Shown: one piece after another, positions 9,068 to 18,451 of the stretch
Layout: each line of letters begins with the position of its first letter
How positions within the stretch are numbered: position 1 is the first letter of the stretch
From: Pseudoselenomonas ruminis
GTDB lineage: Bacteria; Bacillota; Negativicutes; Selenomonadales; Selenomonadaceae
Assembly (NCBI RefSeq): GCF_008271295.1
Contig: NZ_VTOY01000004.1
Location: forward strand, 62,001-126,000
Length of the DNA stretch: 64,000 nt
Direction of reading: 5' to 3'
The notes under the pieces: generated by a model
What the model was told of the DNA's origin: nothing
The model's database searches: none
The model's input: only the letters and a program-made list of their open reading frames with translations
Position numbers and translations under genes: made by a program

Positions 9068-10594
9068 TCAATCCACCGCTAAACCGATATCATTGCGCAG
9101 TTGAATTGCCTCGGCAATATGGACGGCCGAAATTTCCTGCGCCCCGGCCAGATCGGCAATCGTCCGGGCGACCTTGATAATCCGGTCGTACGAACGGGCG
9201 GACAGCATAAGCCGCGAAAAAGCCTGCTCCAAAAGTTTTTGTGCCTCCGGCGGCAGTGGGCACTCCTTGCGGATTATCGCATGGGACATCTGAGCGTTGC
9301 AGAACAGCCCATAGGGCTTTAACCGCTTTCGTTGGAGCTCGCGGGCCTTTTCGACCCGCTGGCGGATTACCGCCGAGGATTCGGCCTTCTGTTTCGATGA
9401 CAATTCCTCATACTTTACGCGGGCCACCCGGATGTGAATATCGATGCGGTCGAGCAATGGCCCGGAAATCCGCCGCATATAGCGCTTGATTTCCGCCGGC
9501 GTGCAGGAGCAGTCATGGTCCGGGTCCCCTAAAAATCCGCAGGGACATGGATTTAAACTCGTAATGAGGATGAATGACGCGGGATAGGTAATCGTCGCAT
9601 GAATTCGCGCCACGGTAATCTGCTGATCTTCAATCGGCTCGCGCAAGACCTCCAGCGTTTTTTTGCTAAACTCCGGAAGTTCGTCGAGAAACAACACGCC
9701 ATGATGCGCGAGCGTGACCTCGCCGGGACGCGGGACACTGCCCCCGCCTACCATTGCCGTCATCGACGCCGTATGATGCGGGCTGCGAAACGGCCGCTTC
9801 GTCATAAGACCGCTGTTTCTTGGCAAAAGTCCGGCGATGCTGTAAATTTTCGTTACTTCGAGCGCCTCGTCCTTTGATAGCTTGGGCAGTATCGTGCTGA
9901 CGCGCCTTGCCAGCATCGTCTTGCCTGCGCCCGGCACGCCGACCATCAAAACATTGTGCCCGCCAGCGGCAGCAATTTCCAGCGCCCGTTTGGCCTGGTA
10001 CTGCCCCTGCACATCGGCAAAATCGTCCACAATCGTCTCCGGCTCCGCCGCAATCGGTTCTTCCCTGGCCGGCTCCATGGCCTCCCCGCCATTTAGGAAC
10101 TGCACGAGCTGCAAAAGATTATCCAGCGCGTAGACATGAATGCCATCGACCAATAGTGCTTCGTTGGCATTTTCCTTCGCCACAAAGATATCGCTCAAAC
10201 CGCGCTGCCTTGCCTGCATGACCATCGGCAGGATGCCATGCACGCCGCGGCACTCACCCTCGAGTGAGAGCTCGGCCACAAACAGGCTTTTATCCAGCAG
10301 CGATGGCGGCACGGCTCCATAGGCCGCCAAAAGCCCCACGGCAATCGGCAAATCAAGCCCCGAGCCATCTTTCCGGATGGCTGCCGGTGCAAGGTTGATG
10401 GTCACATTTTCCTGCCGCAGGCGGATGCCGCTGTTGCGGATCGCCGTCCGCACGCGTTCCCGCGACTCCTTCACCGAGGTATCGGGCAGGCCGACAATGT
10501 TGAACCCCGGAAGTCCTGCGGCCGAATCGACTTCCACATCAATGATTAATCCATCCACGCCAAGCGTCGTCGCTCCATAAGTCCTCGCAAACAT
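9068..10594 (-). CDS. comM: Mg-chelatase-like AAA+ ATPase, ComM/YifB family
   Basis: A 508-residue protein with three parts. The N-terminal Lon-protease-like S5 fold domain covers about 1-170. The AAA+ core has Walker A GVPGAGKTMLARR and Walker B HGVLFLDELPEF. The C-terminal Mg-chelatase helical domain covers about 400-500 and ends SYDRIIKVARTIADLAG. ComM homologues are hexameric helicases that extend branch migration during uptake and integration of DNA. The start has a GGGGGATA ribosome site. It is probably co-transcribed with the upstream yraN, 27 bases away, a pairing common in many bacteria. Confidence 0.93.
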   Translation of the reverse strand: MFARTYGATTLGVDGLIIDVEVDSAAGLPGFNIVGLPDTSVKESRERVRTAIRNSGIRLRQENVTINLAPAAIRKDGSGLDLPIAVGLLAAYGAVPPSLLDKSLFVAELSLEGECRGVHGILPMVMQARQRGLSDIFVAKENANEALLVDGIHVYALDNLLQLVQFLNGGEAMEPAREEPIAAEPETIVDDFADVQGQYQAKRALEIAAAGGHNVLMVGVPGAGKTMLARRVSTILPKLSKDEALEVTKIYSIAGLLPRNSGLMTKRPFRSPHHTASMTAMVGGGSVPRPGEVTLAHHGVLFLDELPEFSKKTLEVLREPIEDQQITVARIHATITYPASFILITSLNPCPCGFLGDPDHDCSCTPAEIKRYMRRISGPLLDRIDIHIRVARVKYEELSSKQKAESSAVIRQRVEKARELQRKRLKPYGLFCNAQMSHAIIRKECPLPPEAQKLLEQAFSRLMLSARSYDRIIKVARTIADLAGAQEISAVHIAEAIQLRNDIGLAVD

Positions 10595-10621
10595 ACTATC
10601 CCCCCGACCGATTCCATCCGC

Positions 10622-10984
10622 TCAGGTCTCAAAGGCCCCGGGTATATGACATATTTCATACTGTCCATTGGGCCGTACATAGACCTCAATAACATCAAAA
10701 CGGCAGAGACACTTATCCTCTAAATGTCTCTGCCGCAAAAACCAACGCGCCGTTTGAATAATTTTCTTTTGTTTGGCATAGGTGACCGCCTGCGCCGGCG
10801 TGCCAAAGCGCAGCCCACTGCGGGTCTTGACCTCGACAAAGGCCAGCACCTCCCCACAGGAAGCAACGATATCAATCTCACCGACCGGCACCCGGAAATT
10901 CCGCACACAAATCTCATAGCCATGCCGGGACAAATAGTCCGCAGCGGCCTGCTCTCCCTGACTGCCCAGAATCTTGTTATTCAT
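10622..10984 (-). CDS. yraN: YraN/UPF0102 family nuclease-like protein
   Basis: A 120-residue protein with the UPF0102 pattern of GEQAAADYLSRHGYEI, GEIDIVA and FVEVKTRSG, which matches a PD-(D/E)xK nuclease core (D of EIDIV and ExK of VEVKT). The cellular role is not established; genetic links are to DNA processing. The ATG at 10984 is chosen over one five codons earlier because AGAAGGTG stands just upstream of it. Confidence 0.9.
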   Translation of the reverse strand: MNNKILGSQGEQAAADYLSRHGYEICVRNFRVPVGEIDIVASCGEVLAFVEVKTRSGLRFGTPAQAVTYAKQKKIIQTARWFLRQRHLEDKCLCRFDVIEVYVRPNGQYEICHIPGAFET

Positions 10985-11008
10985 GCCGCACCTTCTCATC
11001 CGCTTTGC

Positions 11009-11341
11009 TTACAGCCGGACCTTAGGCTTCTCCTTTGGCTTTGCCTGCTTATCGATACGATAAACATAGGCCATCACCTCGGCAATCGTGCGATACAGCT
11101 CCGGCGGAATTTCCCGGTCGATATCCAGCGCCATCAGCATGCTGACCAAGGTCTTATTTTGATAGACGGGAATTGTATTTGCCTGTGCTGCTGCCAGGAT
11201 ATTTTCGGCCACATGCCCCCGTCCCTTGGCTACTACCCGCGGAGCAGTATCCCGCTCCAAATCATACTTCAGAGCTACCGCCTGCTGAGGTACATTAGGG
11301 TCTGTCTCCGGTTCTTCCTGTAACTTATGGCGCTCCTTCAT
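11009..11341 (-). CDS. ylqH: FlhB/YscU C-terminal-domain-like protein (YlqH homologue)
   Basis: A 110-residue soluble protein resembling only the cytoplasmic tail of the flagellar export switch FlhB (ALKYD near residue 24, then IPVYQNKTLVSMLMALDIDREIPPELYRTIAEVMAYVY). The self-cleaving NPTH motif of true FlhB is not present; the region reads DTAPRVVAKGRG. Stand-alone copies such as Bacillus YlqH have no settled function. The gene order rbgA-rnhB-ylqG-like-ylqH matches Bacillus, which supports the identity. Confidence 0.82.
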   Translation of the reverse strand: MKERHKLQEEPETDPNVPQQAVALKYDLERDTAPRVVAKGRGHVAENILAAAQANTIPVYQNKTLVSMLMALDIDREIPPELYRTIAEVMAYVYRIDKQAKPKEKPKVRL

Positions 11342-11426
11342 ATCCTTATCACCTGCCTGAGTGGTCCTTCACGGTATCATTATAAGTTGCTATTGTTCTT
11401 TCGTCAAGGACATTGTTTGCTATTAT

Positions 11427-13508
11427 TTACATAAACCGTCGTTCGCCCGCAGCTCCAATCTTGAAATCGTTGAGCTTCAAGGCCGATTCCTTTAAAGAGT
11501 CCCGCAGCATTGGGGCCTGCTGGCGGAAGAGCTCGGCCGATTCATGATTCGAGAAAAACACCCGCAGGTCGAGCTGATTTTCCTGATAGACCCGGCAGGT
11601 AAGCTCCACGGCCCCAATATTATCGGTAAGGACACAAAGCCGCAGCCAGGTTTCCTTCTTCATTTCACCGGTCTCAGGGTCAGGCTGTTTTTCATCGTAG
11701 ACATGAATATAAGACGGGTAGGTACTGTCATCGCCCATATACATCGGCAGCATAAAGTTAAGTGACCGCTGCCCCTGCACCGTCGAATTGCCGCCTTCCA
11801 TGGAATTGCGCATCGAAAGAACGAACGTCGCCACATCCTTGCCAGCCTTTTTTAGCTGCCGCGCCGTCATGCGCTTGGCAATCGTCATATCGCAAAGCTG
11901 CATAAATGCCCACAGGCGCGGTAAATCCGGGATGTCCTGCTGATAAGCGGCCTGCTGAACCGTTGCCGGCACATTCTGCTGGCAAAGCCGGATAAGCTGC
12001 TGCAATTGTTTGGCATCCTGCTCACTTAGTGTGCCATTTTTGCCATTGACAAAGTTCTGCAGCAGCAGCATATCCCGCTGGCTCATCTCCGTATTTTTCA
12101 TCAAGAGCTGCGCCAGATTCTTCATCGTATTCATGGCCTGCGGGGTGTTTTCCATCGTCTGGCTCATGAGCTGCGACTTGGCCTGCTGCATGGCCGCTTG
12201 CTGGAAATTTCCAGCTGGCTTCTGCGCCCCAGCTGGATTCTGCTGCTGGCCGGGCATTCTGCTTCCCGGCTGATTCTCCGCGTTTCGATTGGCAAAAGCC
12301 GGATTCTGCTCCGCAGCTGCCCCGGGATTCTGATTTTGCCCTGTTTGACTTGTCAAATTGCCGCTGGCATTCTGCCCCTGAGCCATATTGCCAGCTGGCT
12401 GCCCAGAGGGCTGTCCCGCAGGTGCCTGCTGGCCCTGCGGAGTGCCGGCCTGCTGGGCATTTGGCTGAGCAGCCTGCCCCTGAGCCGTATTCTGCCCTTG
12501 GGATGCCGTCTGTCCTTGTGCCGCAGTCTGTCCGGGCTGAGCCGGTTGCTGTCCCTGCGGAGCATTGGGGGTGTTCTGCCCCGGCTGGGCCTGCTGGTTT
12601 TGTGGTGCTGCGGGGGTATTACCCGGCTGTTTTGCCGTTTGACTTGTCAAATTTTGACCGGTCAGCGCCGCATTTTGCGTCTGGGCTGCCCCATTTTTCG
12701 GTGCCGTGCTGCCCGCATCGTTTTCCTGTCCAGCCTGCTGCCCTTGAACGGTTCCATTCTGGCCGGGCGTCCCGCTCTGGCCCTGCTGCGTCTGCGAAGG
12801 CTGAGGCTGGCCTTGTTGTGCCGGCTGCGCCTGTCCGCCCTCAGCCGCCGGGCGCGGCATGAAATACTGGACCAGCTGCTTTAAGAACTCCAGCGAGTTC
12901 CCGCCGCCGGTATTCATCGCCATCGCCTGCCCTTGCGGCTGCAGCGCCAGCAAAAGTTCCTGCACTTCCTTCGGCAGTTCCGCAAAGCTTTTGTTATCGA
13001 GCAGTTCAAAGGCCGCTTTCGTCAGCAGAACTGGCTCTAACGACGAGCCATTTTCCGCTGACACCATCGCCTTCAGATTCGTCAGCAGCGCCCGCAGCTC
13101 ATCGCTGACTTCAACCGGCATTCCCTTCTCGGCCATATTGCCGAGCTGCGAAAGCATCCGGGAAAGCGCGGACAATTGGTCCATCGAAAACCGCTGGCTT
13201 TCAAGGGTACTCCCCAACCCCTGCCCCATGGTTTCTTCGAGCGAAAAGGCCTGCTTCAAAACATTTTGGATGACCTTCTGCAAATCCTCGGGCATCTTAT
13301 CGACGGCTTCGGTCTGATTGCTGGCGATTTTCGACAGGAGCCCTGCCATATCATCGACCGCATTTTTTATCGATACATTTGTCTTCGGACTAAACGCGGC
13401 AGACGAACCGCCCCCATCGTCACGGCGAGAAACGCCTTCGGTACTGCCGGTAGACTGGGGGCGGTCGACGGGACGGATTCCTATATTCATAGACGTTTCC
13501 ATTGGCAT
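11427..13508 (-). CDS. FliK-like / YlqG-like protein with long Q/G/A/N-rich linker
   Basis: A protein of about 693 residues. The N-terminal 200 residues are helical. Residues from about 205 to 450 are low-complexity repeats of Gln, Gly, Ala, Pro and Asn. The C-terminal 200 residues resemble the FliK hook-length-control domain, with alternating strands (LRLCVLTDNIGAVELTCRVY, then LDLRVFF) and a helical end. No export signal is seen. Position between ylqH and rnhB equals that of Bacillus ylqG. The start is uncertain: GTG codons at 13517 and 13511 and an ATG at 13508 are all near the AAGGG site. The function is unknown; a cytoplasmic paralogue of FliK that works with the FlhB-tail protein is an inference. 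Confidence 0.7.
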   Translation of the reverse strand: MPMETSMNIGIRPVDRPQSTGSTEGVSRRDDGGGSSAAFSPKTNVSIKNAVDDMAGLLSKIASNQTEAVDKMPEDLQKVIQNVLKQAFSLEETMGQGLGSTLESQRFSMDQLSALSRMLSQLGNMAEKGMPVEVSDELRALLTNLKAMVSAENGSSLEPVLLTKAAFELLDNKSFAELPKEVQELLLALQPQGQAMAMNTGGGNSLEFLKQLVQYFMPRPAAEGGQAQPAQQGQPQPSQTQQGQSGTPGQNGTVQGQQAGQENDAGSTAPKNGAAQTQNAALTGQNLTSQTAKQPGNTPAAPQNQQAQPGQNTPNAPQGQQPAQPGQTAAQGQTASQGQNTAQGQAAQPNAQQAGTPQGQQAPAGQPSGQPAGNMAQGQNASGNLTSQTGQNQNPGAAAEQNPAFANRNAENQPGSRMPGQQQNPAGAQKPAGNFQQAAMQQAKSQLMSQTMENTPQAMNTMKNLAQLLMKNTEMSQRDMLLLQNFVNGKNGTLSEQDAKQLQQLIRLCQQNVPATVQQAAYQQDIPDLPRLWAFMQLCDMTIAKRMTARQLKKAGKDVATFVLSMRNSMEGGNSTVQGQRSLNFMLPMYMGDDSTYPSYIHVYDEKQPDPETGEMKKETWLRLCVLTDNIGAVELTCRVYQENQLDLRVFFSNHESAELFRQQAPMLRDSLKESALKLNDFKIGAAGERRFM

Positions 13509-13537
13509 CACTTTCACACACCCTTATTGATACTTGA

Positions 13538-14314
13538 TTAATACCTGCCGTTTACGAGGGAGCGGATTGGTTCAAACGAGACACGATGAATCGGACACGG
13601 TCCGTATTTCTTCAACGCTTCAAGATGCTGCGCGGTACCATAGCCTTTGTGCTGCGCAAACCCATACTCCGGATACTGCTTATCGTAGGCATCCATCAAA
13701 CGGTCTCGGGTAACTTTGGCAATGATAGAGGCCGCCGCAATCGATGCCGATTTCGCATCACCTTTGATGATAGACTCGGAGGCCATCGGCAGGTTGTCGA
13801 GTTTCACGGCATCGATGAGCACTTTTTGCGGCTCCGGCTTCAGCATGAAAATCGACTCGTACATGCCGTTGATGGTCGCCTGATAGATATTGACCCGGTC
13901 AATGGTCTGCGCATCGATTAGTGCCGTACCAATTGCCAGTGCCTTATCCTGTATCTCATCGAAGAGTTCTTCGCGAACCTTGGCCGAAATCTTTTTGGAG
14001 TCATTGATTTTCGGCAGATAGAGGTCATGGGGCAGGATAACTGCCGCAACCGACACCGGGCCGGCCAACGGACCGCGGCCGGCTTCGTCTACGCCTGCCA
14101 CCAGTTCAAAGCCTTCATCCATAGCAATATGTTCATAGGCATACATTTCCGACACGCGGGCGCGGTCCTGCTGCTCGCGTTCATAACGCTTGACCAGGCG
14201 CCCCACCGCTTTGCGTTTATCCACGGCACAGGCCGCCAGGAAATCTTCCTCCACATTGCCCGCAGCAAAAATTCCCTCTATATCTTTTATCGTATAATTT
14301 GACAAATCATTCAA
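13538..14314 (-). CDS. rnhB: Ribonuclease HII
   Basis: A 258-residue RNase HII, which nicks DNA at single ribonucleotides. The catalytic core starts GVDEAGRGPLAGPVSVAAVIL, with the Asp-Glu pair of the active site, and later has DAVKLDNLP and KGDAKSASIAAASIIAKVTRD. An N-terminal extension of about 70 residues is typical of the Bacillus-type enzyme. The start overlaps the end of rbgA by 8 bases, so the two are coupled. Confidence 0.96.
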   Translation of the reverse strand: MNDLSNYTIKDIEGIFAAGNVEEDFLAACAVDKRKAVGRLVKRYEREQQDRARVSEMYAYEHIAMDEGFELVAGVDEAGRGPLAGPVSVAAVILPHDLYLPKINDSKKISAKVREELFDEIQDKALAIGTALIDAQTIDRVNIYQATINGMYESIFMLKPEPQKVLIDAVKLDNLPMASESIIKGDAKSASIAAASIIAKVTRDRLMDAYDKQYPEYGFAQHKGYGTAQHLEALKKYGPCPIHRVSFEPIRSLVNGRY

Positions 14315-15227
14315 TGTTTTTTTCTTCCTCCTGCTGCTCTGCCATGTCTACCGGTACACCATCCAGCGTTACGAGCCCGAGTTTGCCCGCGCGGAATTCA
14401 TTTAAGACGATGTTCTGCGCCTTTTCCAAGTCCACGATGCCGCCTTTTACCAGACAACCGCGCTTGCGTCCGACAGCTTCCAAAAGTTCCAATCCGTCCG
14501 TAGGCATTTCACCCTTGAATTTAAACCGCTCAACCAATCGCTCCGGATAATTCTGGCGAAGCGAGGCGAGCAGCAAGGCCGTCACTTGCTCGCGGTCGTA
14601 AATATCGTCGTTAATTGCTCCCGTAAAGGCAAGTTTCAATCCCACGGTCTGGTCTTCAAACTTCGGCCAGAGAATCCCCGGCGTATCCAAAAGGTCGAGG
14701 TTGCTGCCAATCTTAATCCACTGCTTGGCCCGCGTAACACCGGGCTGATTGGCGGCCTTGGCCTTCACCGCCCCTGCCAGGCGATTGATAAGCGACGACT
14801 TGCCAACGTTTGGAATGCCCAGAATCATGCAGCGGGCAGCGCGCGCTTTGGCCCCTTTAGAAACGAATTTCTCCGTTTTGGGACGGGCCAACTCCTCGGC
14901 CGCCCTTACGAGCTGTTTCATGCCCTTGCCCTTGACCGAATCGATGGCCACAGCCATAATTCCCTGTCCGCGGAAATAATCCAGCCATTCTTTCGTACTG
15001 CGGCTGTCCGCGAGATCTGCTTTATTGAGGGCTATCATCCGCGGTTTATCCTTGATGATTTCCGCCAGCATCGGATTGGCCGAACTTGCCGGAATGCGCG
15101 CATCCAAAAGTTCAATGACCACATCTACGAGCTTCAGGTTCTCCTCGATGAGGCGCTGAGCTTTCTTCATGTGGCCTGGGAACCACTGCAGCGTCGGGAT
15201 ATCCTTCCGCGTATCGTTATCCATCAT
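14307..15227 (-). CDS. rbgA: Ribosome biogenesis GTPase RbgA (YlqF)
   Basis: A 306-residue circularly permuted GTPase for late 50S assembly. The motif order is G4 (ALNKADLAD), then G1 (GIPNVGKSSLINRL), then G3 (LLDTPG). It is followed by a C-terminal RNA-binding helical domain and an acidic tail. The frame is open 30 codons further upstream, but the ATG at 15227 has GGAGG seven bases away and begins just before the conserved LQWFPGHMKKAQR. Confidence 0.95.
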   Translation of the reverse strand: MMDNDTRKDIPTLQWFPGHMKKAQRLIEENLKLVDVVIELLDARIPASSANPMLAEIIKDKPRMIALNKADLADSRSTKEWLDYFRGQGIMAVAIDSVKGKGMKQLVRAAEELARPKTEKFVSKGAKARAARCMILGIPNVGKSSLINRLAGAVKAKAANQPGVTRAKQWIKIGSNLDLLDTPGILWPKFEDQTVGLKLAFTGAINDDIYDREQVTALLLASLRQNYPERLVERFKFKGEMPTDGLELLEAVGRKRGCLVKGGIVDLEKAQNIVLNEFRAGKLGLVTLDGVPVDMAEQQEEEKNIE

Positions 15228-15373
15228 ACTATATCCTCCGAATTCGTTTTCAAGTTTTAATGGTTCTATTATACAATATCCTTGCAAGCAGTGTCGGCTT
15301 TTCTTTGCGGACACCAAATTCCATTTAATCTTTCGGACACTTGCAACGATAATAATACTAAGGAGTGATTGTT

Positions 15374-15970
15374 ATGCGCAAGCATTGGTCAAAATTTTTC
15401 GCAGTTTCGGCAGTCTGCCTGGGACTTATGGGGGCGCTATCCAGCCCGGCATCGGCTGGAATGGGCACGGGCATCGGCATATCCATCCCCACGGGGGGCG
15501 GCAGCAAAGCTTCCGCCTCCAGCAAAACCTACGCTGCTTTCCGGGCAAAAAATATTGCCGAGGAACTCACGGTAGAAGACCGCCACGGCCGCCTGCTGAT
15601 GGAGTTTAAGGTCACCAACGTGGGCGATACTCCCTACACCGTTTCGCACCGCAACGGCCAGGTCTACGACTTTGCCATTCTGGACAAGAACGGCAAAACG
15701 CTCTACCGCTGGTCGGACGGCATGGCCTTCACCCAGGCACTGACCACGACTACGATTGATGCCCACAAAAGCGAAGTCTATCAGGCAGAACTTGACCGCA
15801 AAGCCTATCGCAAGCTAAAAGACGATGCCGTTCTCGTCACGGCCTGGCTCGCTGATACGCCTTACGTTCTTTCCACCAATCTGCCTGCCCGCACAGCCGG
15901 AAGCTCCAGTTCGGCCGTCATTCATGGAGGCATCATCCTTGGCAATGGCCGCTGGGCTTATGATGACTGA
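15374..15970 (+). CDS. Secreted BsuPI-domain protein
   Basis: A 198-residue exported protein. Residues 1-30 form a Sec signal peptide (MRKHWSKFF, hydrophobic core, cleavage near ASA-GMG). Residues from about 60 to 165 match the BsuPI domain, named after an intracellular proteinase inhibitor: FKVTNVGDTPYTVSHRNGQVYDFAILD, then YRWSDGMAFTQAL. In other proteins this immunoglobulin-like fold often acts as a binding module, so protease inhibition here is only a possibility. The ATG at 15374 has AAGGAG upstream. It stands alone on the plus strand. Confidence 0.75.
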   Translation: MRKHWSKFFAVSAVCLGLMGALSSPASAGMGTGIGISIPTGGGSKASASSKTYAAFRAKNIAEELTVEDRHGRLLMEFKVTNVGDTPYTVSHRNGQVYDFAILDKNGKTLYRWSDGMAFTQALTTTTIDAHKSEVYQAELDRKAYRKLKDDAVLVTAWLADTPYVLSTNLPARTAGSSSSAVIHGGIILGNGRWAYDD

Positions 15971-16013
15971 GCGAAGATTCTATGCTATACTAGGGATAAT
16001 ATAAACAAAGGAT

Positions 16014-17351
16014 GTGTATGATTCATTGGATAGTTCCCAAGCAGGTTTACTGTTCGTATTGCTGATTATTTTATTGATAGCCAATGGCTTCTTTTCCCTG
16101 ATTGAAACCGCCATCACCGAAAGTCATCGCGGTCGTCTCGAAAAGCTTCAGGAAGAGGGCAGTGCGGATGCCAAGGCTTCCCTGCTGATTCTCGAAAATC
16201 CCGAGCCGATGCTTTCGTTATGCCAGGTTGGCATTACGCTTACCAGTATTTTGACTGGTTTATGCACCGGTGTTTTTCTGGCGCCATTTTTAGCCGGGTA
16301 CTTGACGTTTTTGCCACAGGGCTGGCTGGCCGCTCTGATTATTTCCATTGTCGCCATGACGTATATCACGCTTCTGTTCAGCGAATTTCTGCCGAAAAAG
16401 GCCGCGATGCAAAAACCGGAAGCTGTGCTGCTCAAATACCATCACACGCTGGAAATCATCACCAGCCTGACCCGGCCGTTTATCTCCCTGCTCTCTGGTT
16501 CCGCCAATCTCATCCTGCTGATTTTCGGCATCAATCCAAAGTTTGACGATACCGTCACCGAGGATGAAGTCAAGGACCTCATCGAGCAGGGCACCGAGGA
16601 TGGCACTTTTGAGAAAACCGAGCAGGCGATGGTCGACCGCATCTTCCACATGAGTGACCAGACGGCCTACGCCTTGATGACGCCGCGCACACAGATGTTA
16701 TGGCTTGACCTTTCCGACTCCCTGAAACACAATCTGCGGCTGATCCGGGAAAATCATCAGGATGTCTTCCCCGTCGGACGCGACAGCCTCGACGATTTCT
16801 GCGGCATTCTCTATGCCAAGGATTTACTCAACGCCGCCCTCGAACGCAAACCGCTTGACCTTTCCCAATACATCCGCAAACCGCTATTCGTGCCACGCTC
16901 GATGGAAACCTTCCGCGTGCTGGAGCAGTTCCGGGAAAGCGGCACCCACGAAGCGATGGTACTCGATGAGTACGGCGGTGTTATCGGCTTTTTGACCATG
17001 GATGACATCCTGCAGGAAATCATCAGCGACACCCATGTCACGGGCGAACCGGACCCGGTCCAGCTTACCGTACGGGATGAAAACTCCTGGCTGGTCGACG
17101 GGCTTTACTCCATCGATGATTTCAAGGAGCGCTTCGCCATCGATGAACTTCCCGACGAAGACCACGACCATTATCAGACGATGGGTGGTTTCCTCACCTC
17201 CTACTTTGGCTATATTCCCAAAGCGGGCGAGAAAAAGGACTGGAATGGCTTCACCTTTGAAGTCGTCGATATGGACCGCGCGCGAATTGATAAAATCATG
17301 ATAACCAAAATTCCCACTGCAACGAATCCCACCGAACGAACCACAAAATAA
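16014..17351 (+). CDS. CorC/HlyC-family membrane protein (DUF21-CBS-CBS-CorC_HlyC)
   Basis: A 445-residue protein with an N-terminal DUF21 domain of about four membrane spans (15-175), a pair of CBS domains (about 195-330, including LDEYGGVIGFLTMDDILQEI) and a C-terminal CorC_HlyC domain (about 345-430). Relatives include CNNM-like Mg transporters and so-called hemolysins; Mg/Co efflux is a likely role. The start is doubtful. The GTG at 16014 lies too close to AAAGGA, and a TTG at 16026 has better spacing. Confidence 0.85.
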   Translation: MYDSLDSSQAGLLFVLLIILLIANGFFSLIETAITESHRGRLEKLQEEGSADAKASLLILENPEPMLSLCQVGITLTSILTGLCTGVFLAPFLAGYLTFLPQGWLAALIISIVAMTYITLLFSEFLPKKAAMQKPEAVLLKYHHTLEIITSLTRPFISLLSGSANLILLIFGINPKFDDTVTEDEVKDLIEQGTEDGTFEKTEQAMVDRIFHMSDQTAYALMTPRTQMLWLDLSDSLKHNLRLIRENHQDVFPVGRDSLDDFCGILYAKDLLNAALERKPLDLSQYIRKPLFVPRSMETFRVLEQFRESGTHEAMVLDEYGGVIGFLTMDDILQEIISDTHVTGEPDPVQLTVRDENSWLVDGLYSIDDFKERFAIDELPDEDHDHYQTMGGFLTSYFGYIPKAGEKKDWNGFTFEVVDMDRARIDKIMITKIPTATNPTERTTK

Positions 17352-17362
17352 CGATAAAAATA

Positions 17363-17398
17363 GACCAGCTCTTGCGGCGATAACCACAAGAGCTGGTC
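17363..17398. terminator. Bidirectional terminator between corC-like and lacI-like genes
   Basis: A 12-bp perfect stem (GACCAGCTCTTG / CAAGAGCTGGTC) has T-rich sequence on the plus side and an A-rich flank for the minus side. It serves both converging genes. Confidence 0.9.
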
Positions 17399-17402
17399 AT
17401 TT

Positions 17403-18428
17403 TTATCGGGAAACTTCACCAGTGGTATCCCGTACCACCAGAACGTTATCGAGCAGAATGCGTTTGCTTTTCCCCCCACGAATCGTTTCAATCAGTAGTT
17501 TGGCTGCACTTTCTCCCAGCTGGAACATATTTTGGTCCATGGTGGTAAGCTTTGGTTCCACTAACCGCGACAAGGCGATATTGTCATAGCCCATAATGGA
17601 GATATCCTGAGGCACGGACAATCTCAATCGCTTGCAAGCGTTCAAAGCACCTACCGCCATCAAATCGTTGCAACAGAAAATGGCCGTCGGCTTTAATTGG
17701 GGCAGTTTTTTCACCAGCACTGCCATCGTGGCATCCACGGTGTCAACGCCATTACCTTCTCCAATATTCACAATATACGCCTCAGCGGTATTGCTGTCTT
17801 CCGTCATGACTTGCCGATATGTTTCCTCTTTGATGTCATACGAATCGGAATTATCGCCCCGCACGAATAGGATGCGTTTATGCCCTAATCCCTGCAGATA
17901 GTCCAAGGCCGTTTTGCAGCCGAGCTGCTCATCATTTCCTACATAGGACACGCCATTGATCCGATGGTATCCATTGATAAATACCAAAGGTACTCGTTCT
18001 ACTAATTTTTCGTAGAAGCTTTCCTTGATATTTTTGGTATTCGGACTGATGACAATAATCCCAGACACGTTGCGGGCCACCAAAGCATTGATTGCTTGGC
18101 TTTCCTGCTTGGGGTCATTCTTGGCACAATTCAACAAAAATGAGAACCCTATCTGTCGAACGGCCTCCTCAATGCCATCGATTACCTCAGCAAAAAACAT
18201 ATTGTGAAGACCTGGAACCACGACCCCAATCGTGGTCGATTTCCGGGTATTCAGTTCGCGTGCCTGCACATTCGGCACATAATTAAGGCTGTTGATTGCT
18301 GCTTTGACTTTTTCCTGAGTCTCGCGCTTTACCGGATAGTTGCCATTCACCACTCGTGATACTGTCGCCACCGACACCCCAGCAGCCTTAGCTACATCCA
18401 CAATCGTGGCCTGTTTCTTCTCTTCCAT
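17403..18428 (-). CDS. LacI-family transcriptional regulator of the gal operon
   Basis: A 341-residue LacI/GalR-type repressor. The N-terminal helix-turn-helix and hinge read ATIVDVAKAAGVSVATVSRVVNG, followed by a periplasmic-binding-protein-like sensor domain (about 65-335) ending with MGYDNIALSRLVEPKLTTMDQN. It is the last gene of galK-galE-galT-lacI, so it probably controls its own operon in response to galactose or a derivative. CcpA is a homologue with a similar operator, but the sequence is not CcpA-like beyond the family. The ATG at 18428 is preferred over an upstream TTG. Confidence 0.87.
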   Translation of the reverse strand: MEEKKQATIVDVAKAAGVSVATVSRVVNGNYPVKRETQEKVKAAINSLNYVPNVQARELNTRKSTTIGVVVPGLHNMFFAEVIDGIEEAVRQIGFSFLLNCAKNDPKQESQAINALVARNVSGIIVISPNTKNIKESFYEKLVERVPLVFINGYHRINGVSYVGNDEQLGCKTALDYLQGLGHKRILFVRGDNSDSYDIKEETYRQVMTEDSNTAEAYIVNIGEGNGVDTVDATMAVLVKKLPQLKPTAIFCCNDLMAVGALNACKRLRLSVPQDISIMGYDNIALSRLVEPKLTTMDQNMFQLGESAAKLLIETIRGGKSKRILLDNVLVVRDTTGEVSR

Positions 18429-18451
18429 AACGACCTGCTTTCTTCGGCACC

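Noticed and set aside
12300-12850. Repeats in the FliK-like gene as a DNA repeat array.
   Set aside because: They are irregular codons for a Gln/Gly/Ala linker within a continuous reading frame, not a regular DNA repeat.
17403-18428. The LacI-type gene as CcpA.
   Set aside because: It closes the gal operon and differs from CcpA over the sensor domain; a dedicated gal repressor is the simpler reading, although its operators also fit the cre consensus.
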